Source: Streptomyces sp. SS1-1 (lineage in GTDB: Bacteria; Actinomycetota; Actinomycetes; Streptomycetales; Streptomycetaceae). Taken from it: a stretch of DNA of 64,000 bases. The stretch is taken from NCBI RefSeq assembly GCF_008973465.1, contig NZ_WBXN01000004.1:6116501-6180500 (forward strand). Reading direction: 5' to 3'. The position numbers and the translations under genes were made by a program. Below are positions 34,262-43,392 of this stretch, piece after piece (position 1 is the first letter of the stretch; each line of letters opens with the position of its first letter). The notes beneath the pieces were generated by a model. It was given only the letters and a program-made list of their open reading frames with translations, searched no databases and was not told the DNA's origin.

Positions 34262-35138
34262 GTCCGCACCCTCTCTCACCGGGGCGCACAGGTCCCCGAT
34301 GGCACCGCCCCGGTCCTTCCTCTGGTCCCGGCGGATCTTCCTCACCCTGCTCACCGGTTTCGTGCTGGTCCCCGTCTACGTCATGGTCTCCAGCTCGCTC
34401 AAACCGCTGGCCGACGTGTCGGGTAGCTTCCGCTGGCTGCCCAGCGGACTGACGATCCGCCCCTACATCGACATCTGGTCGACGGTGCCGCTCGCGACGT
34501 ACTTCGTGAACTCGCTGATCGTGGCGGGCGCGGCCACCGTCTGTTCGGTGGTGATCGCGGTCTTCGCCGCGTACGCCGTCAGCCGCTACGAGTTCCGCGG
34601 CAAGCGGGTCTTCACGGTCACCGTGCTGTCCACGCAGATGTTCCCGGGCATCCTCTTCCTGCTCCCGCTGTTCCTCCTCTACGTCAACATCGGCAACGCC
34701 ACCGGCATCGCTCTGTTCGGCAGCCGCGGCGGCCTGATCCTGACGTACCTGACCTTCTCCCTGCCGTTCTCGATCTGGATGCTCATCGGGTACTTCGACT
34801 CGGTGCCGCGCGACCTGGACGAGGCGGCGCTGGTCGACGGCTGCGGCCCGCTCGGCGCGCTGTTCCGGGTCGTCGTCCCGGCCGCCGTCCCCGGCATCGT
34901 CGCCGTCGCCGTCTACGCCTTCATGACCGCGTGGGGCGAAGTGCTGTTCGCGTCCGTCATGACCAACGACACGACCCGCACCCTCGCCGTCGGCCTCCAG
35001 GGCTACTCCACCCTCAACGACGTGTACTGGAACCAGATCATGGCCGCCTCGCTGGTCGTGAGCGTCCCCGTGGTGGCCGGCTTCCTCCTCCTCCAGCGCT
35101 ACCTCGTCGCCGGCCTGACCGCGGGCGCCGTCAAGTGA
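34254..35138 (+). CDS. Sugar ABC transporter permease (CebG-like)
   Basis: 294 aa from ATG at 34254. A MalG-type inner-membrane permease with six helices and the EAA loop DEAALVDGCGPLGALFRVVVPAAVPG. It forms the channel with the upstream permease. The short cytoplasmic N-terminus and the C-terminal helix VVAGFLLLQRYLVAGLTAGAVK are typical of the family. No ATPase gene follows. Confidence 0.85.
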   Translation: MSESAPSLTGAHRSPMAPPRSFLWSRRIFLTLLTGFVLVPVYVMVSSSLKPLADVSGSFRWLPSGLTIRPYIDIWSTVPLATYFVNSLIVAGAATVCSVVIAVFAAYAVSRYEFRGKRVFTVTVLSTQMFPGILFLLPLFLLYVNIGNATGIALFGSRGGLILTYLTFSLPFSIWMLIGYFDSVPRDLDEAALVDGCGPLGALFRVVVPAAVPGIVAVAVYAFMTAWGEVLFASVMTNDTTRTLAVGLQGYSTLNDVYWNQIMAASLVVSVPVVAGFLLLQRYLVAGLTAGAVK

Positions 35139-35179
35139 CCGAGCCCCGCCGCGAACACCCCTTCCCCGAAAGGAACTCC

Positions 35180-36544
<1,365 letters not shown>

Positions 36545-36560
36545 GGCCGGCCGTGTGAGA

Positions 36561-36581
36561 CGGGGCGGGCTCCCGCGCCCG
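36561..36581. terminator. Terminator hairpin between convergent genes
   Basis: CGGG-GCGG pairs with CCGC-(G)-CCCG around a four-base loop, 16 bases after the beta-glucosidase stop. Confidence 0.45.
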
Positions 36582-36588
36582 TGCCCCC

Positions 36589-37002
36589 TCACTCCCCCGC
36601 GGAGCGGAACCGGTACACGTGCCGCAGGCCCAGCAGTTCCGCCACCGCGTCCAGCCAGCGGGCGGTCTCCTCGTCGCCGTCGATCCCGCGGGTGGTGGTG
36701 GCCGCCGCCTCCAGCCAGGAGCGCACCACGGTCACCGCCTCGGCGCCCGGTACCGGTTCAGGCAGGTCGGCCGCGTACCGGGCGCCCCCGCTGCGGACCA
36801 CCTCGGCGAGGAACGCCACCGCACGCGGTTGCACGCCGAGCCGGTCCAGCAGGACGGCGGCGCCCACCGCGCCGTCGCCGAAGAGGGCGCCGCGGTGCGG
36901 TCCGGCGAAGGAGAGGCCGTAGCGCAGCATCGACGGGATGTCCTGCCGCGCCAGCTCGTCGTCGGTGCGGCCGGTGGGCGGGGTCGGCGGCGCGGGGTTC
37001 AT
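36589..37002 (-). CDS. Hypothetical 137-aa protein
   Basis: ATG at 37002 overlaps the stop of the upstream I42 lipoprotein gene (ATGA), so it is the last gene of a minus-strand operon. The sequence is helical, with no signal peptide or membrane span (MLRYGLSFAGPHRGALFGDGAVGAAVLLDRLGVQPRAVAFLAEVVRSGG; TARWLDAVAELLGLRHVYRF). I do not recognise the family. Coupling to a protease-inhibitor gene suggests a cytosolic partner or chaperone of that pair. Confidence 0.6.
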   Translation of the reverse strand: MNPAPPTPPTGRTDDELARQDIPSMLRYGLSFAGPHRGALFGDGAVGAAVLLDRLGVQPRAVAFLAEVVRSGGARYAADLPEPVPGAEAVTVVRSWLEAAATTTRGIDGDEETARWLDAVAELLGLRHVYRFRSAGE

Positions 37003-37472
37003 GACGTCCTCACGGTGACGGTGTAGGTGTGGATGGTGGCGCGGTACTTCTCGCCGGGTGTGGGGCTGCCGCTCGGGACGGGGGAGGGGGTGACCGGACC
37101 GCCGGCGCTTCCCCCGCCGGCGCAGGCGCCCCGCGGGCACTGGATGAGCCTGATCCGCGTGGTGCCGGGGCCGACGGCCTTGAAGTCGAACAGGTCCGTT
37201 CCGCTCCCGCTGCCCACGGCGTCGTCGTCGGCCTCGATCTCCTCCCGCTTGTCCGTCCTGCGGACCACGTCGGGATCGGGCTCGGGCGTCGTCGTGTACC
37301 ACCATTCGCCCATCGCGGTGTCGACCGGGACGGACAGCGTGAACTCCTCGCCCACGTCGACCTGTATGCGGTTCTCACCCAGCTCGTAGGTGTCGGGCCC
37401 CGGGTCCCCGCAGCCCGCGAGCACGGTCGTCAGCAGGGCGGGGAGGGCGAGTCGGCGCAAGGTGCTGGTCAT
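36999..37472 (-). CDS. Chagasin-like (I42) inhibitor lipoprotein (putative)
   Basis: 157 aa from ATG at 37472, preceded by GAGAAG; an in-frame GTG at 37481 is possible. The signal peptide ends in lipobox VLAGC, so it is displayed outside the membrane. The following domain (IQVDVGEEFTLSVPVDTAMGEWWYTTTP, then FDFKAVGPGTTRIRLIQ, then TYTVTV) follows the chagasin pattern of beta-strands and loops that block papain-family cysteine proteases, although the usual N-P-T-T-G-Y loop is changed to D-T-A-M-G-E-W. The upstream gene encodes a papain-fold protein 12 bases away, which strongly supports an inhibitor or immunity role. Confidence 0.55.
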   Translation of the reverse strand: MTSTLRRLALPALLTTVLAGCGDPGPDTYELGENRIQVDVGEEFTLSVPVDTAMGEWWYTTTPEPDPDVVRRTDKREEIEADDDAVGSGSGTDLFDFKAVGPGTTRIRLIQCPRGACAGGGSAGGPVTPSPVPSGSPTPGEKYRATIHTYTVTVRTS

Positions 37473-37484
37473 GGCGTCCACTTC

Positions 37485-39080
37485 TCACTCGGCGGGCAGG
37501 TGGACGGCGAAGGCGTCCGGCATACGGGAGTCGGAGGCCTTGTCCATGTGCCCGTTGACGAAGTCGTCCTCGCTGACCCACGTCGTCTGACCCCACGGGT
37601 TGTAGATCTGCAGCATGTCGCCCTCCTGGCCGATCACCATCATCTGGTGCCCGTGCCGGCCGTCCTTGTCGTACCCCTCCACCTCGATGGGGACCGGCTT
37701 GCCCTCGGCGACGGACTTCTCGATGTCCGGCAGCACGTCACGGCGCGCGTCCGCGTCCCTGACCTGCTGGTACTCGTACGAACTGCCCGTGTGAGGGCTG
37801 ATCTCGGAGTTGGCGATCTTGTTCTGCCCGTCGCTGTCCATGCCGTCCGGGACGTCGGACCACCAGTGCGTGTAGGCGCCGTCGCCCTCCTCGTGCAGGC
37901 GCAGCTGCTCGTCGTGCATGCGGTCACGGAAGGCGTCGGGGTCGTCCTCCTGACCGGAGGGGCCGCCGGTCAACTCCAGTGCGTAGACGGGGTCGACCAT
38001 GGCACGGGCCGTCACCGTGCTGGAGGGCACACAGGTGCTGCCCTCCTGGGACCACTTCTCGTCGCCGAACCACTGGTAGTCGGTGTTGCGGTTCGAACCG
38101 TCCGCGTTGAGCCCCTCGTCCTTCTTGCTGTCGCCGGCGGTGACCACCGGGCTGAGGTGCTGCTGGAGCCAGGCCGGGTCCTTGCCGTGGATCTTGTCGC
38201 GGAAGCTGCCGACCTCGTCCACGTCGTAACCCGCTGCCAGAGCCTTGACCAGATAGGCCCGCTCCTGCGGGGACTTGGCGTCCGCGAGCATCCGCTCGAA
38301 ACGGGCCTCGTCCTCGGCGTTCATCCTCTCCATGAACCGGCCGGCCCGCTCGAGGTCGTTGGCGGTGAGGAGTTCGTTCTGCTCCTGCGGCCCTCCGTAC
38401 ACGCCGACGTCGGCGAGCACGAGGCGGTCGGCCGCGGAGATGGTGTCGGTGTGCATCTGCCCCGCACGGGCCTCGGCCGCGTACTTGTTCAGCTCCCGGG
38501 CCGCCGTCCGCGCCGCGTCGTCGACCTCCTGCGCGGCGGCGTACAGCAGGTTGGCTCCCGCGCCCGCGGTGTCCTGGGCGCGTCGCCGTTCGGCCTCCTC
38601 GGCGTCCTTCTCGACCAGGTCGTCGAAGAAGCCGTCCTCGCCGCCGAGCATGTCGCGGGCCTTGCGCAGGTGCCGGCGTCCCTCTTTGTCCGTGCTCCGG
38701 GCGGAGGTGATCGCGTCGGCGAGGGCGAAGAGAGCCTTGGCCGCCTTGCGGAACGCCTCGGCCATCTGCCCGGCGGACCGGCCGGCCGCCCCCACCACCT
38801 CGGCGGCCTTGGCGCCGGTGCTGCCCACCCACACCGACGGAAGCCCCGATGCCGCGATCTTCTCGACGCGGTCCTGCACGTCCGCCGCGTCGTCGGCCTG
38901 GCTCTGGTAACGCCGGGCGATGGCGTCGAGCGTGCCCGGGGAACCGACGGGCGCGGGCACACCGAGCAGACGGCCGATGGCCGCGAGGACCTCGTTCTTG
39001 CTGTCGGCTCTCGCGAGGTCGCCGGTGTACCGGTCGATCTCTTCCTTGCGGTCGGTGGTGGATCCGCTTGCGTCGGCCAT
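37485..39080 (-). CDS. WXG-like protein with C-terminal papain-fold peptidase domain
   Basis: 531 aa from ATG at 39080. Residues ~1-130 are helical and resemble ESX/WXG-type export substrates (SVWVGSTGAKAAEVVGAAGR). A long helical middle follows. The C-terminal ~200 residues carry a cysteine-peptidase triad in family order: Cys in SQEGSTCVPSS, His in RHGHQMMVIG and Asn in IYNPWG, the last matching the papain/calpain 'NPWG' loop. No classical signal peptide. Together with the small WXG protein upstream and the I42 lipoprotein downstream, this looks like a type VII-exported protease or toxin with its inhibitor. Substrate unknown; a transglutaminase-like or deamidase activity of the same fold is possible. 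Confidence 0.6.
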   Translation of the reverse strand: MADASGSTTDRKEEIDRYTGDLARADSKNEVLAAIGRLLGVPAPVGSPGTLDAIARRYQSQADDAADVQDRVEKIAASGLPSVWVGSTGAKAAEVVGAAGRSAGQMAEAFRKAAKALFALADAITSARSTDKEGRRHLRKARDMLGGEDGFFDDLVEKDAEEAERRRAQDTAGAGANLLYAAAQEVDDAARTAARELNKYAAEARAGQMHTDTISAADRLVLADVGVYGGPQEQNELLTANDLERAGRFMERMNAEDEARFERMLADAKSPQERAYLVKALAAGYDVDEVGSFRDKIHGKDPAWLQQHLSPVVTAGDSKKDEGLNADGSNRNTDYQWFGDEKWSQEGSTCVPSSTVTARAMVDPVYALELTGGPSGQEDDPDAFRDRMHDEQLRLHEEGDGAYTHWWSDVPDGMDSDGQNKIANSEISPHTGSSYEYQQVRDADARRDVLPDIEKSVAEGKPVPIEVEGYDKDGRHGHQMMVIGQEGDMLQIYNPWGQTTWVSEDDFVNGHMDKASDSRMPDAFAVHLPAE

Positions 39081-39186
39081 GGGGGAGTCCCGCCGTCCTT
39101 GCTCGTTCGGGGTCGTGGGAGGCGCGCACGAGGGCATCCTGATGCGCGCGGTCACCGGGTGCGGCGCCGGAGGGTGTGCCGGTGGG

Positions 39187-39579
39187 TCAGTCGAAGTCGG
39201 CGAGGCCGGCGCCCGGCGTGCCGGGGCGGGCGGCGGGTGCGGGCATGGTCGTGAGGCCGGCGTTCGCGCCCGCGGAGTGCAGGGACAGGACGGTCTCGTG
39301 CTCGGCGCCCTCGTACCTCTGCTGGGAGACGCCGACCTTGTCGGCGAGTTCGTGCAGCGCGGCTTCCAGTGTCTTCGCCTCGGCCTGCCACGCGGCGGCG
39401 AAGTTGTCGTAGGCGGGGCCGGAGTCCGAACCGCCGAGCGTGTCCTGCGTGTAGCACATCTGGTCCTCGACGGCCTTGCGTATGCCGCCGACGTCCTCCG
39501 CCGCCCGGTCGAGCTTTCCGGCCTCGCCGCCCATGCCGCTCGCCTGGACCCGGTAACCGCCCGATCCCGCACCGGTCAT
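39187..39579 (-). CDS. WXG100-like small protein
   Basis: 130 aa from ATG at 39579. Two long helices around YDNFAAAWQAEAKTLEAALHELADKVGVSQQ, with AAW in the WXG turn position, then a Gly/Ala/Pro tail ending in ADFD. WXG100-like proteins are secreted by type VII systems as helical hairpin dimers and often escort a larger effector (family knowledge). No eccC/EssC ATPase is in the window, so the exporter is elsewhere. It is 106 bases upstream of the papain-fold gene and in the same direction. Confidence 0.65.
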   Translation of the reverse strand: MTGAGSGGYRVQASGMGGEAGKLDRAAEDVGGIRKAVEDQMCYTQDTLGGSDSGPAYDNFAAAWQAEAKTLEAALHELADKVGVSQQRYEGAEHETVLSLHSAGANAGLTTMPAPAARPGTPGAGLADFD

Positions 39580-39772
39580 GCTGGTCGCCCCCTGTTCCGC
39601 ACGGCCGAACACCCCCGTGGCGATCCGGAGCCGCTGGGTCAGGACCCTACCGAACGTGTGTCATGAGCACGGTGCCGGGATAACGGTTCGTCACCCGGGC
39701 CCCGGCGGGGTGCCCCGCCTCCGCACGCACCGCCTCGTCCCCTACACGGTCGCGTCCCTGCGGCCTGGCACG

Positions 39773-40018
39773 TCAGCCACGGCCCTTCTTGCGCTGCAAC
39801 GACTCCCGACGCCGGCGCAGTGCCCTCTGCCGCTTCTGGCTCTCCTTGCGGCGGCGCGCCCGCTCGCGGGCCTCCGGGCTTCGTAGCTTCGTGTGGTCCG
39901 GCAGCCACAGCAGTCCCCACACCACTCCGACGAGCAGGGCGATCACGACGATCCCGAGCACCGCGGCCAGCGCGGGCGGCAGGTCGCCGACGTCCTCGAT
40001 CCTCTCCCGGATGGTCAC
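39773..40018 (-). CDS. Small single-span membrane protein
   Basis: 81 aa from GTG at 40018, preceded by a GGGGGAAGCC-type purine run. One helix (ALAAVLGIVVIALLVGVVWGLLWL) is followed by a strongly basic cytosolic tail with many Arg and Lys (RERARRRKESQKRQRALRRRRE). Likely binds nucleic acid or acidic lipid through the tail. Common but uncharacterised in Streptomyces. It is divergent from betB. Confidence 0.6.
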   Translation of the reverse strand: MTIRERIEDVGDLPPALAAVLGIVVIALLVGVVWGLLWLPDHTKLRSPEARERARRRKESQKRQRALRRRRESLQRKKGRG

Positions 40019-40224
40019 CCTGGCTTCCCCCGTCCTTCTACGCTCCGCGCGGCTCAGCACCCTAACAGCGACCCGTCGAGGCACGCCCGTGTCACCCGCT
40101 CCGCCCACTCCGCCACCCGTACGCGACGGTCACCGCGCGGTCGTGCCGCGTCCCCCGCACCATGGGCGTGCTGCCGGCCGGCAGCCCGAGCCGGTACCGG
40201 TCGGATGCGAAGGAGGCACCCAGC

Positions 40225-41706
40225 GTGGGTGAGCTGTACATCGACGGGGAGTGGACGAACGCCGCCGGCGGAGAGCGGCGGGAGGTGATCAATCCGTACG
40301 ACGCCTCCGTGATCACCACCGTCGACGAGGCCGACGCCGCCGACGTGGACAAGGCGGTACGGGCCGCCCGCCGGGCCTTCGACGAGGAGGACTGGGCGAA
40401 CGCGCCGACCCGGCAGCGTGCCGACCTGCTGATGCGGGTGCACGACCTGCTGCTGCAGGACATCGACGAGATCGCCCGCACCGAGACCCTCGACACCGGC
40501 AAGACGCTGGCCGAGGGCCGCTTCGACGTCGAGGACGTCGCCAACGCCTTCCGCTACTTCGCCGAGCTGGCCGGCAAGGACGGCGGGCGGGTCGTGGACG
40601 TCGGCCCCGGCGTGCTCAGCCGCGTCGTCTACCACCCCGTCGGGGTGTGCGCGCTCATCGCGCCCTGGAACTACCCGCTGCTGCAGGCCTCCTGGAAGGT
40701 GGCGCCCGCGCTGGCGGCCGGCAACACCATCGTCCTCAAGCCCAGCGAGATCACCCCGCTCACCACCATCGCCCTGTTCCGGCTGATCGAGGAGGCCGGT
40801 GCCCCGCGCGGCGTCGCCAACCTCGTCCTCGGCTCGGGCGCGACCGTCGGCGCGGCCATGACCTCCCACCCCGAGGTCGACCTGGTGTCCTTCACCGGCG
40901 GCCTGGCCACCGGACGCGCCATCATGGCCGCCGCCGCGGAGGGGCCGAAGAACATCGCCCTGGAACTCGGCGGCAAGAACCCCAACATCGTCTTCGCGGA
41001 CGCCGACTTCGAGGCCGCCGTCGACTACGCCCTCGACGCGTCCTTCCTGCACGCCGGGCAGGTCTGCTCCGCCGGGTCACGGCTGCTCGTGGAGGACTCG
41101 ATCCACGACCGGTTCGTCGAGGCCTTCGCCGAACGCGCCCGGCACATCCGGCTCGGCAACGGGCTGGAGGAGGGCACCGAGAGCGGGCCGCTCAGCTCCG
41201 CGCAGCACCGGGAGAAGGTCGAGAGCTACATCGCCCTCGGCAAGGAGGAGGGCGCCCGGCTCGTCACCGGCGGCACCCGGCCCGACGACCCCGCCCTGCG
41301 CAAGGGCTACTTCCTGCTGCCGACGATCTTCGCCGACTGCGACCGCTCCATGCGGATCGTGCAGGAGGAGGTGTTCGGGCCGGTCGTCACCGTCGAACGG
41401 TTCCGCACCGAGGACGAGGCCGTGGAACTCGCCAACGACACCCGCTACGGACTCGCCGGCGGCGTCTGGACCTCCGAGGCGAGCCGCGCCCAGCGGGTCG
41501 CGCAGCGGCTGCGGCACGGCACCGTGTGGATCAACGACTTCCACCCCTATGTGCCGCAGGCCGAGTGGGGCGGCTTCGGACGCTCCGGCGTCGGGCGCGA
41601 ACTCGGGCCGACGGGCCTGCGCGAGTACCAGGAGGCCAAGCACATCTACCAGAACCTCGACCCGGGCCCCTCCGGCTGGTTCAAGGGCGAGAGCGGCGGC
41701 GGCTGA
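40225..41706 (+). CDS. betB: Betaine aldehyde dehydrogenase
   Basis: 493 aa from GTG at 40225, after GAAGGAGG; the frame is open upstream but without a ribosome site. An NAD-dependent aldehyde dehydrogenase with PWNYPLLQASWK, the FTGGLATGRAI cofactor loop, active-site Glu in ALELGGKNP and Cys in HAGQVCSAGSR. It oxidises betaine aldehyde to glycine betaine, the second step of osmoprotectant synthesis. The gene is followed by choline dehydrogenase and a BCCT carrier, which makes the substrate assignment good. ALDH family members are otherwise hard to tell apart by sequence. Confidence 0.8.
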   Translation: MGELYIDGEWTNAAGGERREVINPYDASVITTVDEADAADVDKAVRAARRAFDEEDWANAPTRQRADLLMRVHDLLLQDIDEIARTETLDTGKTLAEGRFDVEDVANAFRYFAELAGKDGGRVVDVGPGVLSRVVYHPVGVCALIAPWNYPLLQASWKVAPALAAGNTIVLKPSEITPLTTIALFRLIEEAGAPRGVANLVLGSGATVGAAMTSHPEVDLVSFTGGLATGRAIMAAAAEGPKNIALELGGKNPNIVFADADFEAAVDYALDASFLHAGQVCSAGSRLLVEDSIHDRFVEAFAERARHIRLGNGLEEGTESGPLSSAQHREKVESYIALGKEEGARLVTGGTRPDDPALRKGYFLLPTIFADCDRSMRIVQEEVFGPVVTVERFRTEDEAVELANDTRYGLAGGVWTSEASRAQRVAQRLRHGTVWINDFHPYVPQAEWGGFGRSGVGRELGPTGLREYQEAKHIYQNLDPGPSGWFKGESGGG

Positions 41707-41760
41707 GCCTCCCGCACCACAGCGGCCCCCCGACCCCCCGGTTCCGAAGAAAGGCAGCCC

Positions 41761-43332
41761 ATGGCCTCCACCACCCCTCACGGCCCGGAGTCCGACTACG
41801 ACTACGTCATCGTCGGCGGCGGCACCGCCGGCTGTGTGCTCGCCGCCCGCCTCAGCGAGGACCCCGACTGCCGTGTCTGCGTCATCGAGGGCGGACCCAG
41901 CGACGTCGGCGACGAACGCATCCTGCATCTGCGCAACTGGATCAACCTGCTGGGCTCGGAGTTCGACTACGGCTACACCACCGTCGAACAGCCCCGCGGC
42001 AACTCGCACATCCTGCACTCGCGGGCCCGCGTCCTCGGCGGCTGCTCCTCCCACAACACCCTGATCAGCTTCCTTCCGCTGCCGCAGGACCTCGACGACT
42101 GGGTGGCCGCGGGCTGCGCCGGCTGGGACCCGGGCACGATCCTGCCGTACCGCGACCGGCTGCAGACGAACATCGTCCCGGTGGCGGAGGCCGACCGTAA
42201 CCCCATCGCCAAGGACTTCGTCACCGCCGCCGCCCGCGCCACCGGCGTCCCCGTCGTCGACGACTTCAACGCCGAGCCCTTCGCCGACGGCACCGGCTTC
42301 TTCTCCCTCGCCTACCAGCCCGAGGGCAACCTGCGCTCGTCCGCCTCCGTCGCCTATCTGCACCCCGTCCTCGACCGTCCCAACCTCACGCTGAAGCTGG
42401 AGACCTGGGCGCACCGGCTGCTCACCGACGAGGAGGGACGGCTCACCCGGGTCGCGGTGCGCGGCGCCGACGGCGAGCCCGCCGCCGTACGCGCCAACCG
42501 TGAACTGCTGCTGTGCGCCGGGGCGATCGACACCCCGCGGCTGCTGATGCTGTCCGGTATCGGCCCGGCCGACGACCTGCGCCGCCTCGGCATCGACGTC
42601 CACCTCGACCTGCCCGGCGTGGGGGAGAACCTGCTGGACCACCCCGAGTCGGTGATCGTCTGGGAGACCCGCGGCCCGCTGCCGCCCAACTCCGCGATGG
42701 ATTCCGACGCCGGGCTGTTCCTGCGCATGGACCGGAGCCAGCCGCGGCCCGACCTGATGTTCCACTTCTACCAGGTGCCGTTCACCGTCAACACCGAACG
42801 GCTCGGCTACCCGGTCCCCGAGCACGGGGTCTGCATGACGCCGAACGTGCCCCGCGCCCGCTCCACCGGCCGTATGTGGCTGCGCAGTTCCGACCCGTCC
42901 GAGAAACCCGCCCTGGACTTCCGCTACTTCACCGATCCCGACGGGCACGACGAGCGCACGATCGTCGAGGGGCTCAAGGTGGCCCGCGAGGTCGCCGCCA
43001 CCGATCCGCTGAAGGAGTGGCTGGTCCGGGAGGTGGCGCCCGGCCCGGACGTCACCTCCGACGCCGACCTGTCGGAGTACGGCCGCCGCGTCGCGCACAC
43101 CGTCTACCACCCGGCGGGCACCTGCAGGATGGGCGCCGCCGACGACCCGATGGCGGTGTGCGACCCGGAGATGCGGCTGCGCGGCGCCGAGGGCGTGCGC
43201 GTCGTGGACGCCTCGGTGTTCCCGACGATGCCCACCATCAACCCCATGGTGACGGTGCTGCTCGCCGCCGAACGCGCCGCCGATCTCATCACCGGGCGCC
43301 CCGGTCCGGCCGGCCGGGCGGCGACGCGGTGA
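41761..43332 (+). CDS. betA: Choline dehydrogenase (GMC oxidoreductase)
   Basis: 523 aa. FAD-binding GGGTAGCVLAARLSED near the N-terminus, LGGCSSHNTLISF (the GMC signature), CAGAIDTPRLLMLSGIGP and the C-terminal catalytic stretch HTVYHPAGTCRMG with VVDASVFPTMPTINPMVTVLLAAERAAD. It oxidises choline to betaine aldehyde for the enzyme encoded just upstream. The gap to betB is 54 bases and the product is cytosolic or peripheral. Other GMC alcohol oxidases share these motifs, but context favours choline. Confidence 0.8.
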   Translation: MASTTPHGPESDYDYVIVGGGTAGCVLAARLSEDPDCRVCVIEGGPSDVGDERILHLRNWINLLGSEFDYGYTTVEQPRGNSHILHSRARVLGGCSSHNTLISFLPLPQDLDDWVAAGCAGWDPGTILPYRDRLQTNIVPVAEADRNPIAKDFVTAAARATGVPVVDDFNAEPFADGTGFFSLAYQPEGNLRSSASVAYLHPVLDRPNLTLKLETWAHRLLTDEEGRLTRVAVRGADGEPAAVRANRELLLCAGAIDTPRLLMLSGIGPADDLRRLGIDVHLDLPGVGENLLDHPESVIVWETRGPLPPNSAMDSDAGLFLRMDRSQPRPDLMFHFYQVPFTVNTERLGYPVPEHGVCMTPNVPRARSTGRMWLRSSDPSEKPALDFRYFTDPDGHDERTIVEGLKVAREVAATDPLKEWLVREVAPGPDVTSDADLSEYGRRVAHTVYHPAGTCRMGAADDPMAVCDPEMRLRGAEGVRVVDASVFPTMPTINPMVTVLLAAERAADLITGRPGPAGRAATR

Positions 43333-43392
43333 CCGTTCCGCGGCCCGCCGCGACGGCGGCCGGCGCCGGCCGGGGCCGAGGAGGTGTGCGCG

